Source: Roseovarius sp. 217 (GTDB taxonomy: Bacteria; Pseudomonadota; Alphaproteobacteria; Rhodobacterales; Rhodobacteraceae). From it: DNA of 64,000 nucleotides. Of the stretch, positions 35,617 to 43,334 are shown piece by piece; positions within the stretch are counted from its first letter, which is position 1, and each line of letters starts with the position of its first letter. Where the stretch lies: positions 75,792 to 139,791 of the forward strand of contig NZ_CH902585.1 of NCBI RefSeq assembly GCF_000152845.1. The letters are read 5' to 3'. The notes under the pieces were generated by a model that searched no databases, was not told the origin of the DNA, and worked only from the letters and a program-made list of their open reading frames with translations. Made by a program: the position numbers and the translations under genes.

Positions 35617-35878
35617 CCGCCCGCGTCAAGTCCCGCTCAAGCCCTTCTATCATCAGCTCCTTGAGATCCTCTGGCATCTCGTAGATCATGTGAGCGTGTT
35701 GCGTGGCCCCCCGCGCGAGCTGCTGGTACTGGTCCATGCTCATCAGCACGAATTTCGGCTTGCGGTGCTTGGTGATCGCAATCGGAGACCGAATGGCCGC
35801 GTCAAACAGGTCACTTGTGTGCCGCGTCAGGTCGGCCGCCTTGAACTCGGGAAGCTCATGCATGATCGTGGTCTCCAT
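35609..35878 (-). CDS. Phd/YefM-type antitoxin
   Basis: An 89-residue protein beginning METTIMHELPEFKAADLTRH. The N-terminal Phd/YefM fold is visible in ADLTRHTSDLFDAAIRSPIA and ITKHRKPKFVLMSMDQYQQL; the C-terminal acidic helix (EDLKELMIEGLERDL) would bind the toxin. The start at 35878 is chosen because the operator-like repeat begins 5 bp upstream; the frame from 35998 would read through it. A second ATG (35863) is also possible. Confidence 0.82.
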   Translation of the reverse strand: METTIMHELPEFKAADLTRHTSDLFDAAIRSPIAITKHRKPKFVLMSMDQYQQLARGATQHAHMIYEMPEDLKELMIEGLERDLTRADD

Positions 35879-35882
35879 TCGT

Positions 35883-35913
35883 GCAGAATATACATACATT
35901 CTGGATATTCTGC
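35883..35913 (-). promoter_or_regulatory. Operator-like inverted repeat ahead of the Phd-type antitoxin
   Basis: Perfect 9-bp arms GCAGAATAT and ATATTCTGC are separated by 13 bp, just before the antitoxin start. Phd antitoxins bind such palindromes to repress their own operon. Confidence 0.55.
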
Positions 35914-36001
35914 AAGAGATGGGTTGATGGGAGCAGGTTATACGTGCTGGTTTGGACACGATCCGGCTCGCCCGATCAGATGGGCAGCGTGATCTCACTT
36001 T

Positions 36002-36565
36002 CTATAAATGGTCTTCGGTTTCCTCAGAGATCAGCTTCCGAACGACGTTGACTGGCAAGAACATTCTCAGAGGGTTTGATGCAAGCGACTGGAAGCCGTA
36101 GCTTTCGTAAAGAGCTTTGCGGCGAGCGACGCGGTCGGGTTTACCGCAATCGAGAACGTCAAGCATGACTACAGCAACTCCGATGGCATCGGCTGCACCT
36201 TCAATTCGGCGGAGAGCATCGACAAGCAGATCGCTGCCATAGCCGCCCCCGCGGAACTTCTGATCACGCCCAATCATCGAGATGTATGCGGCAGGGATAT
36301 TCCCATGCGAGGGCCGGGTCCGCGCGAATTTTGCAGGTAAATCCGTATAGAGAACGGCGTGCGCATTCAGGGCATAGAACCCGATGACCGTGCCAGAAGG
36401 GTCGACCATCACGTAGAGACGGACATTATCCGCCTTGGCGAGCTTGTTGGCCGTCTGCTGGAAGTAGTTGTCGACCTGTTCGACGCCGCAAGAAAAAGCC
36501 GCTCGATCATGTCTCTCTGGATCGAACGGCTCAATAGTGGAGGTCGTCGGTTGTGATGCCGCCAT
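36002..36565 (-). CDS. GNAT acetyltransferase toxin (TacT/AtaT type)
   Basis: A 187-residue GNAT protein. The N-terminal IEPFDPERHDRAAFSCGVEQ with VDNYFQQTA, the strand VIGFYALNAH, the acetyl-CoA loop in RDQKFRGGGYGSDLL and the C-terminal YESYGFQSL are typical of the toxin branch that acetylates aminoacyl-tRNA. It lies directly downstream of a DUF1778 antitoxin gene with no spacer, the standard pairing. Core motifs look intact. Confidence 0.88.
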   Translation of the reverse strand: MAASQPTTSTIEPFDPERHDRAAFSCGVEQVDNYFQQTANKLAKADNVRLYVMVDPSGTVIGFYALNAHAVLYTDLPAKFARTRPSHGNIPAAYISMIGRDQKFRGGGYGSDLLVDALRRIEGAADAIGVAVVMLDVLDCGKPDRVARRKALYESYGFQSLASNPLRMFLPVNVVRKLISEETEDHL

Positions 36566-36874
36566 TTACTGCGATACAACCGTTTTGCCATACCGACGGA
36601 AGGCTGAACGCAGGGCGTCTGTCGGCGCCGTCGGGGAATCGAGCGCCGCGAAAAATACCTCATGATCGACCGGCTGCAGCTCTGTGCGTTCATGCGCTGC
36701 GATCGTTGCCAGCGCTGCCTGATAGGCGGCATTCATCGTGAAGACGGAATCGTCCACGCCAGAAAGCGCCGCCGCCTGTTGAATCGCAGTCTTGATGCGC
36801 GGCTTGGTCCGGAAATTCATCCGGGCCTCGTTACGCTCATCGATTGCGCGCGTGGTGTCATGGAAACCAAGCAT
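36566..36874 (-). CDS. DUF1778 antitoxin (TacA type) partner of the GNAT toxin
   Basis: A 102-residue protein with a ribbon-helix-helix-like N-terminus (ARMNFRTKPRIKTAIQQAAA, LSGVDDSVFTMNAAYQAAL) and a C-terminal toxin-binding tail (DHEVFFAALDSPTAPTDAL, LRSAFRRYG). DUF1778 antitoxins bind and repress their own promoter. The start at 36874 has an AGGAGGCGACC ribosome site. A perfect palindrome lies 27 bp upstream. Confidence 0.87.
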   Translation of the reverse strand: MLGFHDTTRAIDERNEARMNFRTKPRIKTAIQQAAALSGVDDSVFTMNAAYQAALATIAAHERTELQPVDHEVFFAALDSPTAPTDALRSAFRRYGKTVVSQ

Positions 36875-37175
36875 GGTCGCCTCCTGTTTTGCTATCCATC
36901 ATGTACGCCACTTTGACGTACATTTCAAGAGATCGGTTTGGAAAGTTCTTCGAAAGCTTCGTTCTCACCAAAGCGCCTCCCCCTTCAGTGAACGTGTAGT
37001 AGTTGACGATGATCCCCTCCTCGATGGACTCGTCCGAGGTCAGGTGGTCGTATTCGCTCTGAAGCTGAAGATGGAGCCAGCGGGCGAGATCACGCAGCGC
37101 CTCGGTCACGATCTCCTCTGCGTCCTCGCTGGGCGGCTGCCAAGTCGGGCTGTCGCCGGTGACGTCAACCGACAT
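36858..37175 (-). pseudogene. Antitoxin-like small protein with a replaced C-terminus
   Basis: The first 66 residues (SPTWQPPSEDAEEIVTEALR, LARWLHLQLQSEYDHLTSDE, IIVNYYTFTE) resemble a small family annotated as antitoxin of a toxin-antitoxin stability system, which normally ends a few residues after TFTE. Here the frame continues for about 38 unrelated residues, crosses the operator palindrome of the next module and overlaps its first gene by 17 bp. The native end was probably lost by a rearrangement or frameshift in the G-rich stretch. No toxin gene belongs to it. Confidence 0.55.
36901..36923 (-). promoter_or_regulatory. Operator-like inverted repeat ahead of the DUF1778-GNAT pair
   Basis: ATGTACG and CGTACAT, 7-bp perfect arms with a 9-bp spacer, 27 bp before the antitoxin start. 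This is the expected place for autoregulation by the DUF1778-GNAT complex. It lies inside the 3' end of the neighbouring frame 36858-37175. Confidence 0.55.
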
Positions 37176-37436
37176 GGTGTATTCGTGTTAGTAGCGACCG
37201 CGATGGCAGATCTCTGCAGCGAGCTGGTAGAAGTTCCGCCGCTGGATGGCTTGCAGTCAGTCGGCAATGCCGTGCTGCGTCGCGTCCCGGGGCGCATAGT
37301 CCCGGATACGTTTTCTTTGAAATCAAAAACTACCCCCATTTTTTGACTTGCACAAAATTTCCATGATGCCGATTGCTCCATTCGGCGTACTGTTAAAGTA
37401 CAGTGAATGTCATCAGTCTCTGTCGACGCTTACGGT
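37176..37436. other. Gap between the toxin-antitoxin cluster and the amide island
   Basis: No supported gene. It contains an inverted repeat ACTGT-taaagt-ACAGT near 37387-37402 and an AT-rich stretch with TTGACT near 37344. It marks the left boundary of the 22-kb minus-strand amide island. Confidence 0.35.
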
Positions 37437-37757
37437 TTAAAGCAGATCAGCCTTACTCGGAAGGCTGTCTTTGGAACGAAACAATATCACCCATTCGACC
37501 GTCCCCTCTGCCTTTAATCGCCCTGAGTCGGCGGTCCCAAAGCGCTGAATGAAGAACGCCTTCACAATCTCGGCGGCGCGGGGGGTGCCCGCCGGTTTGC
37601 CCAGATAGATGAAATCCTCAACGTCAAAGCCCATCCGGGACAGCGTCTCGGCTGGGGGCACAGGCGACGTCACCACCTCCCACTGCGTACCGTTAGAGTC
37701 GAACTCTTTGATCGCATAGAGGAAATCGTATTTGATCTGCTGAACGCTGAACCGCAA
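37437..37757 (-). CDS. Small hypothetical protein, last gene of the DMF operon
   Basis: A 106-residue protein starting MRFSVQQIKYDFLYAIKEFD. It has a mixed alpha/beta look, with VVTSPVPPAETLSRMGFDVE in the middle and VEWVILFRSKDSLPSK near the end. No signal peptide or membrane segment, no family recognised. It begins 17 bp after the Sel1-repeat gene stop, on the same strand, so it probably shares the dmfA transcript. Confidence 0.6.
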   Translation of the reverse strand: MRFSVQQIKYDFLYAIKEFDSNGTQWEVVTSPVPPAETLSRMGFDVEDFIYLGKPAGTPRAAEIVKAFFIQRFGTADSGRLKAEGTVEWVILFRSKDSLPSKADLL

Positions 37758-37774
37758 AACCGAATCCTTTCAGA

Positions 37775-38482
37775 TTAATTGGTGCTCACCCGGAACCGAA
37801 CGTCACCTGCGCCGCCTCGGTGGTCCTGCATCCATTTCTCGACCATCTGATGCCCACGGTGCAGCTCATCTGGCGTCATCTCGGACACGAGACCTTCGAG
37901 CATGCTGATCGCGCTGCCCGCGCCGTGCTGAGAGGCCAGCGTCAGCCACAAAAACGCCTGCTGGCAATCCTTGGCCACGCCAAACCCATTCCTGTAGCTG
38001 AACCCAAGCCGCGCCTGCGCCGGGAAATACCCACTTTCGGCAGCCATCCGGTAATACTTGGCCGCGGTTTCAAGATCTTTGTCCACAACCTTGCCTGCAG
38101 ACAGCAGCGTGGCCGCATTGAACTGCGCACCGGTGTCACCGGCATCGGCGGCGCGGCACAGCCACATCAGACCAGTGCGCGCATCTTCGGTCACGCCGTC
38201 GCCCTGTATATACATCACGCCAAGATTTGTCTGCGCCTGAACACTGCCCATCTCGGCGGCCTTGAGACAGCATTTGAACCCCATCTGCTTGTCAACCGCG
38301 ACCCCGTCGCCATTCATGTGCATGACTGACAGCCAGAACCAAGCGGTCGCATCGCCCGCTTTGGCACAGCCATAAAAGAGGTCATACGCAGCCTTGAACT
38401 TGCCAGCCTCGTAAAGGGCCACCCCCTCCACAAGGGTGTCGCCAAGTTTGCCCGAAGGCTCTTGCAGGGAAAGATCGGTCAT
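37775..38482 (-). CDS. Sel1-repeat (TPR-like) protein
   Basis: A 235-residue protein made mainly of Sel1-like repeats, for example DATAWFWLSVMHMNGDGVAV, VQAQTNLGVMYIQGDGVTED, GAQFNAATLLSAGKVVDKDL and FPAQARLGFSYRNGFGVAKD. Such repeats form a superhelix for protein-protein contacts. No signal peptide is seen, so it is likely cytoplasmic. It overlaps the stop of the Rieske-like gene by 4 bp (ATGA) and is co-translated with it. The inferred role is as an adaptor in assembly of a neighbouring enzyme. Confidence 0.85.
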   Translation of the reverse strand: MTDLSLQEPSGKLGDTLVEGVALYEAGKFKAAYDLFYGCAKAGDATAWFWLSVMHMNGDGVAVDKQMGFKCCLKAAEMGSVQAQTNLGVMYIQGDGVTEDARTGLMWLCRAADAGDTGAQFNAATLLSAGKVVDKDLETAAKYYRMAAESGYFPAQARLGFSYRNGFGVAKDCQQAFLWLTLASQHGAGSAISMLEGLVSEMTPDELHRGHQMVEKWMQDHRGGAGDVRFRVSTN

Positions 38483-39585
38483 ATCAGATAATGCTCCACG
38501 TTGCGGAAAATCGGGATGTCGCTGTCGACCTGCGGCATCTTCACAAAACGCGAGCTGAGCGCGTTATGCGCCCACCACGCGGCGATCTGATCCTGCGTCT
38601 GATCAACGGCACAGTCTGGACCCCGGTCGCGTGACGCGCTTGACGGGATGCTATCCTGAAGCGCCTCTGCTCCGGTTCCGGCATGCAGCAATTCTTTGTG
38701 CCAGAACGCCAGACGTTCCGCATCGAGCGGACAGTCCGACAGGATTTCTATCCGAAACAGGGTTTTCGTGATCGCCGTATGCTGGAGCGTGATCGCGCAG
38801 GTCTCGGCCCCTTGCGTGAGCAGAATGAGGTTGGGAAAAATCCATTGGACCTCGATCTGCGAACCGTCAGACGCGGCTCTGCGGCCCTGCATGGCACGAT
38901 CCGAAGACGTCAGCATCTCGTCCACGCGGGCCAACATCTGGCCCGAAAACTTCCAATTGGCGTCAAATTCAAGCCATTGACGATGCGCCCGCACAGCATT
39001 GGGCCGCATTACCGGCGCGGGCAGGGTCAGATCACCTGCCAGATCACTGTCGGCGCCGCCCGGGTCGATGTTGAGGAACAGCAAATTGCCAAGCTGTGCC
39101 ACGTGAACCGGATGCAGCCGCTCAGGGCGCAGGCCCAGATATTGGTATTTGATGCGGGTATTGTCCGGCCCCTCTGCTTTGGTAATCGGGCCCCGGTCGC
39201 GGCTATAACCGCAAGAGGTGAACGAACAACTGGTGCGCTCACCCTGCTGGCATTGCGTTGGTACCATGCGGCACCCGCCATGTTGCGCCATATTGAACCG
39301 TGCCTCTAGGCTGCCATCCTCCATCCGTTGAACGTGGACACCGTGATAGCCAAGGGTAAAGGGCAGGATATCGCCCTCTGCAGGAATTTCATGGACCGTA
39401 CCGACAGATACCCAGTCTCGGGTCCAGATGGCCTCGTCTTCAAGGTAGAGAAACTGAAGCGAGCGGTAGGCAACCCGGGGCAGACCGATTGCCTCGCCAA
39501 AGGGTCGGCGCACCCTGTCGAACACGCTCGGATCGCTTAGGTTCACGCCCTCGTCGCGATAGCCAAGGTCAGGTCTGCGTACCAT
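38479..39585 (-). CDS. Rieske-oxygenase-like protein lacking both metal-binding sites
   Basis: A 368-residue protein with the layout of a ring-hydroxylating oxygenase alpha subunit. DWVSVGTVHEIPAEGDILPF, then GVHVQRMEDGSLEARFNMAQ, stands where the Rieske domain lies. The C-x-H motif reads A100-x-H102 and the C-x2-H motif reads C120-x2-T123 (a further Cys at 125). The catalytic domain has FDANWKFSGQM, but the two His expected after it (E-x-Y-H-x4-H in active enzymes) read V-D and no His. The frame is otherwise intact, so this seems a deliberate loss, not decay. The start at 39585 (MVRRPDLGYR) has a GGAGG ribosome site; the frame is open to 39651. It lies 71 bp after dmfA2. Confidence 0.75.
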   Translation of the reverse strand: MVRRPDLGYRDEGVNLSDPSVFDRVRRPFGEAIGLPRVAYRSLQFLYLEDEAIWTRDWVSVGTVHEIPAEGDILPFTLGYHGVHVQRMEDGSLEARFNMAQHGGCRMVPTQCQQGERTSCSFTSCGYSRDRGPITKAEGPDNTRIKYQYLGLRPERLHPVHVAQLGNLLFLNIDPGGADSDLAGDLTLPAPVMRPNAVRAHRQWLEFDANWKFSGQMLARVDEMLTSSDRAMQGRRAASDGSQIEVQWIFPNLILLTQGAETCAITLQHTAITKTLFRIEILSDCPLDAERLAFWHKELLHAGTGAEALQDSIPSSASRDRGPDCAVDQTQDQIAAWWAHNALSSRFVKMPQVDSDIPIFRNVEHYLI

Positions 39586-39656
39586 TGGGGCCTCCGGTTT
39601 TTGGGTGCGCTGTCTAGAGGTGGGGCCGGCGCACGCAGCGCCGACCCCCAATTGCG

Positions 39657-42062
39657 TTACTCTGCCGGGACCAGATCGGGGTTTCCGGCATCGCCATCCG
39701 CACGGCCCCGCGCCCGGATCTCGGACTTGGGTGCTGCGGGCAACGGACCATCGACCATGAAGTGATCCAGCACATTCTTGGTCAACTTAGAGATATTGTT
39801 GTCGCAGTTGTTCCAAGGCAGTGAGCCGCAATAGGCGATTGACGAGAACGAGAAACATGCGCCCCCATTCGGCGTTTCGTGAAAGGCGATATCGCCGCGA
39901 ACGCGCGGGTGCGTCGTGCCGTCAAGCCCCTGCTGGTTGAAGCCGAAATCCTCGGTCACTAGAAGATACGCCTCGGTATGACGGCCCGCCGATGTTGCCA
40001 CCGTCAGCGTATGGGGGGGCGAGCCAAGGGTGAAATCGACGATGTCGAGTTCAAGACCGGCAGCACCACCGCCCACAAGCCCGAAATTGCCCAGCATTTC
40101 GTCATAGTCGATCCCCTCGAACGCCCAGGATACACGGGGGTTGTTGCTTTCCGGGGTTCTTGAGAAATAGCTCGAAACGTCGAACCCTTCTGACGACATG
40201 CCCACACCCGCCACCGAATGCAGGTAGCGGCCACGGAAACGCCACATCCCGCCCAGCTCGCCCGTGCCCGCGTGATAGTATTCACCGGGATCGGCGCGCC
40301 ATGTGCGGATGCCGGATTCGCAGCGCCGCATCTCTGTGATGACGCCACGCCCTTTGTCCTCATAGGCGGGATGGAAGGAATGGACCCAATACCAAGCATC
40401 CGCGCCCATATACATTAGCCGTCCACCGCGCTGCGTGTAGTTGTGCAGCGCATCAAGCTGGGTTCCCGAGTTGTGCTCGGGATGCGATCCGGTGATGATG
40501 ACATTGTAGTTCTCCAGACGCGCGAGCCCGTCATAGGTGATGTCTTCATCGGTGATGCAGTCATACTCATACCCCATGGTTTCCAGCCAGTAGATCAGAT
40601 GTAGATCTGCCGGGTATTGCCAGGGGGCCTGGGCCAGGAAATGGTCATACTTGGGCCGGTTGCTGAGGATCGGACGCAGGCGGGACGAGAAACAGATCCC
40701 GGTGCCGTCGGTATGCGTGTCATAGATCGAGCCACCGTATTCGCGGTGCTCGGCCAGAAACATGTTTTGATGCTGCATGATGGGCACGCGGTAGATGAAC
40801 AGCTCCGCCGCGCCCGCGTTACAGGCGACATGCTCGTTGGCATAGGCCATATAGCTGATCGTGGGCACCATGAAGGCGATCTTGGACTGCTCCTTGCCGA
40901 TTTCCGGGACGACCCAGAACGGCACGTAGTCCTCATCGCCGTCAGCCGTCGTCAGCTTGGCCGCGTAAGAGCGGCTCTTGCAATCGGCGGGCACCTGCCA
41001 CTCGAAATCGACCTCCCAGCGCGCATCGTCGATATCGTCGTCGTGAAAGCTGATTGCCGCGTATTCTTTTGGGGCTTCCTTCCAATCGAAGACGGTGCCG
41101 CTCCAGTTGTGGCCGGTCATGCCTCGGGTCGGCAGGTTCACGAAATCGAGGTCCAGACGATAGGGGCCGAAATCCTTGCCTTTGATCGTGTCAATCCCGT
41201 GGGAGAAATCCCACGCCGCAACGATCACCTCTGACAAGGCACCGGTCGGGCCAGAGTTGCGGCGTTCTGTCAGGCCCGATTGCGCGCCCAGTTTCATCGT
41301 CTCGATGTCCTGACGCGACAAGGCCTTGGAGCAGATGCGCGGCGCTTCGATTTTACCGTTGTACTTTCCGGCCAGAACCACACCAGCAGGCACCGAAGAC
41401 TGCGCGGTCGGATCGTCCGATAGGCATTCGGCATAGGCCGCAACAGCGGCAGGGATCGGCAGATGCTCGATTTTTTCCGAAATCGTCTTGGAGACGGGCG
41501 GGATCACCGGATCAAGCGCGTAATGCACCTGCGGCTCGTGATACAGGATCAGCTCGCCGCTTGCCGCGTCATAGGTGGCGGCCACGAAATGCCAGGCGTG
41601 ATCGCGGACAGGCTCTGGGCTTTCGAGAGTGACGCCGTTCACGCGCACCTCGGCATGCCCCTTTGCATTGAGAAACAGGCCGTACCCCTTGCCGCCGCTC
41701 CACTTGGTGACCAAGGCCTGTTCGCCATGCTTCCAGTATTTCGGATGCGTCTTGGGCGCGGTCGGCCAGATCCAGCACTGAAGTGTGAAGCTCTCGACGC
41801 GCAATTGCTTGCAATCGGCGACATAGCCGTAAGATCCGCTGTGGATCACCTGCTTGCGGCCGGGCACCGTGATGTTCAGCCCCCCCGGCACGGCTTTTTC
41901 GATAAAGCCGGGACCGCGTGGGTTGGTGTCGCCGTTGATCATCTGGACGATTTCGGCCTTGAATTCCTTGGGGCCGTCGCAATTGATCATGAATTTGATG
42001 GTGCCTCCGGGATGCACCCCGAAAGTGTCGGCATAGCCGGCAAGTCGCATAGCTGCAGACAT
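39657..42062 (-). CDS. dmfA2: N,N-dimethylformamidase large (alpha) subunit
   Basis: An 801-residue protein, close to the 762 residues I recall for Paracoccus DmfA2. The N-terminal region includes a LamG-like jelly roll (ESFTLQCWIWP, WHFVAATYDAASGELILYHE). The C-terminal region is a glutamine-amidotransferase-like domain (DGLARLENYNVIITGSHPEH, GGRLMYMGADAWYWV). Known DMFase uses a mononuclear iron held by two Tyr and a Glu with a nearby His (Y399, Y440, H519, E521 as I recall). Matching positions here are Tyr407, Tyr447, His527 and Glu529. The enzyme splits N,N-dimethylformamide into dimethylamine and formate. Confidence 0.9.
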   Translation of the reverse strand: MSAAMRLAGYADTFGVHPGGTIKFMINCDGPKEFKAEIVQMINGDTNPRGPGFIEKAVPGGLNITVPGRKQVIHSGSYGYVADCKQLRVESFTLQCWIWPTAPKTHPKYWKHGEQALVTKWSGGKGYGLFLNAKGHAEVRVNGVTLESPEPVRDHAWHFVAATYDAASGELILYHEPQVHYALDPVIPPVSKTISEKIEHLPIPAAVAAYAECLSDDPTAQSSVPAGVVLAGKYNGKIEAPRICSKALSRQDIETMKLGAQSGLTERRNSGPTGALSEVIVAAWDFSHGIDTIKGKDFGPYRLDLDFVNLPTRGMTGHNWSGTVFDWKEAPKEYAAISFHDDDIDDARWEVDFEWQVPADCKSRSYAAKLTTADGDEDYVPFWVVPEIGKEQSKIAFMVPTISYMAYANEHVACNAGAAELFIYRVPIMQHQNMFLAEHREYGGSIYDTHTDGTGICFSSRLRPILSNRPKYDHFLAQAPWQYPADLHLIYWLETMGYEYDCITDEDITYDGLARLENYNVIITGSHPEHNSGTQLDALHNYTQRGGRLMYMGADAWYWVHSFHPAYEDKGRGVITEMRRCESGIRTWRADPGEYYHAGTGELGGMWRFRGRYLHSVAGVGMSSEGFDVSSYFSRTPESNNPRVSWAFEGIDYDEMLGNFGLVGGGAAGLELDIVDFTLGSPPHTLTVATSAGRHTEAYLLVTEDFGFNQQGLDGTTHPRVRGDIAFHETPNGGACFSFSSIAYCGSLPWNNCDNNISKLTKNVLDHFMVDGPLPAAPKSEIRARGRADGDAGNPDLVPAE

Positions 42063-42160
42063 GTTCTTTTCCTCTTATGGCTGTCTCACAGGTGGCCTGA
42101 CGTCTTGTCAGCCCCCTGCCGTTACGATGGTTTTTTCCTTTGGCCCCTGTCCGGGTGGGA

Positions 42161-42601
42161 TCAGGTGACAGGCCAGTTGTCGTCGCGGTGCTTCCAGCCC
42201 TCGCGGTAGTGCTCGGGCATGCCCGCAGTTTCCGGCAGCTCGTCGAGGCGCATCAGAAAGATGGCGTGCTGCGCGTCCTGCTCATCGGTGAAAACACGGT
42301 CATCAACAAACTCTGGCGGCACGCCGCGCACACCCGACAGGCGACCGATGCGCCATTCCTTTTCGACCTCTGTGCAGATGATGATCAGCTTGCCCGCCGT
42401 GGATTCCCCGCGCATGCGCAGCAAAACCCGCTTTAGCAACGGATCGTCATGGACCCCGCCCGAGACAACCGTCGTATCTCCGGGGGTTTCACATTTCAGG
42501 ATCGAGAATCCGGCAACGCCTTTCATCGACTCCGTACATTCCAGATGCGCTTTGATCAGCGCCTCTCGCTCCGGTGTTCCCTTCTTTGGAATGGATTCCA
42601 T
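42161..42601 (-). CDS. dmfA1: N,N-dimethylformamidase small (beta) subunit
   Basis: A 146-residue protein (about 132 in Paracoccus) starting MESIPKKGTPEREALIKAHL. It includes TTVVSGGVHDDPLLKRVLLR, KLIIICTEVEKEWRIGRLSG and ends with GMPEHYREGWKHRDDNWPV. The short gene directly before the large-subunit gene is the invariant arrangement of DMFase. It starts 34 bp after the urtE-like stop, which puts the DMFase genes in the transporter transcript. Confidence 0.85.
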   Translation of the reverse strand: MESIPKKGTPEREALIKAHLECTESMKGVAGFSILKCETPGDTTVVSGGVHDDPLLKRVLLRMRGESTAGKLIIICTEVEKEWRIGRLSGVRGVPPEFVDDRVFTDEQDAQHAIFLMRLDELPETAGMPEHYREGWKHRDDNWPVT

Positions 42602-42635
42602 TTTTTTCTCCCTTGGTTATGTGTGGCTTTGGTTT

Positions 42636-43334
42636 TCAAACGGTCATGTGGCGGTCGACCATCTCGTTGGTGAGGTCGGAAATGACGCCGGATTCAACGA
42701 TGCGCCCGTTGTCCATCATCACGAATTGATCCCCCAGATCGCGGGCCACTTTGATATGCTGTTCGGACAGGATCATGCTGATGCCCATCTTCTTGTTGAG
42801 CATGCGCAGCGTCTCTCCGATTTCGGCCACGATATTGGGTTGGATGCCTTCGGTGGGCTCATCAAGCAGCAGGATTTGCGGATCGACCGCCAGCGCGCGC
42901 GAGATCGCAAGTTGCTGCTGCTGGCCACCAGATAACTCACCGGCGCGACGGTTGAGGTTTTCAGCAAGATAGGGAAAGAGATCCAGACAGATCTCCGGCA
43001 CCTTGCCACTCCGATCAGCCTTGGCAAAAGTGCCAAGCAGGATGTTTTCGCGTACTGTGAAGTTGCCAAGGATCTGGCGGCCCTGTGGCACATAGCCCAG
43101 CCCGTATTTCGCCCGCTCATCCGTGCGCGCCTTTGTCAGGTTGTTGTCCGAGACGGTTAACGTGCCCGTCATTTTGTCGACAAGACCCATGATCGTGCGC
43201 AAAAGGGTGGTCTTGCCCACGCCATTGCGCCCCAAGACACACATACACGTGCCCTTAGTCACGCCAAAATCAATATCGCGCAAAATCTGTGTTCGCCCGT
43301 AGAACGACGACACCTTTTCCAGTTGCAACAGCAT
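42636..43334 (-). CDS. urtE: Urea/short-chain-amide ABC transporter ATPase (UrtE-like)
   Basis: A 232-residue LivF-type ATPase: Walker A in LGRNGVGKTTLLRTIMG, ABC signature LSGGQQQQLAISRAL and Walker B ILLLDEPTEG followed by IQPNIVAEIGE. YVPQGRQIL is the Q-loop region typical of UrtE. It pairs with the UrtD-like ATPase whose stop overlaps its start. Membrane-bound on the cytoplasmic side, it drives uptake through the UrtB-UrtC-like channel. Location before dmfA1 suggests that amides such as formamide or DMF-related compounds may be substrates besides urea. Confidence 0.9.
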   Translation of the reverse strand: MLLQLEKVSSFYGRTQILRDIDFGVTKGTCMCVLGRNGVGKTTLLRTIMGLVDKMTGTLTVSDNNLTKARTDERAKYGLGYVPQGRQILGNFTVRENILLGTFAKADRSGKVPEICLDLFPYLAENLNRRAGELSGGQQQQLAISRALAVDPQILLLDEPTEGIQPNIVAEIGETLRMLNKKMGISMILSEQHIKVARDLGDQFVMMDNGRIVESGVISDLTNEMVDRHMTV

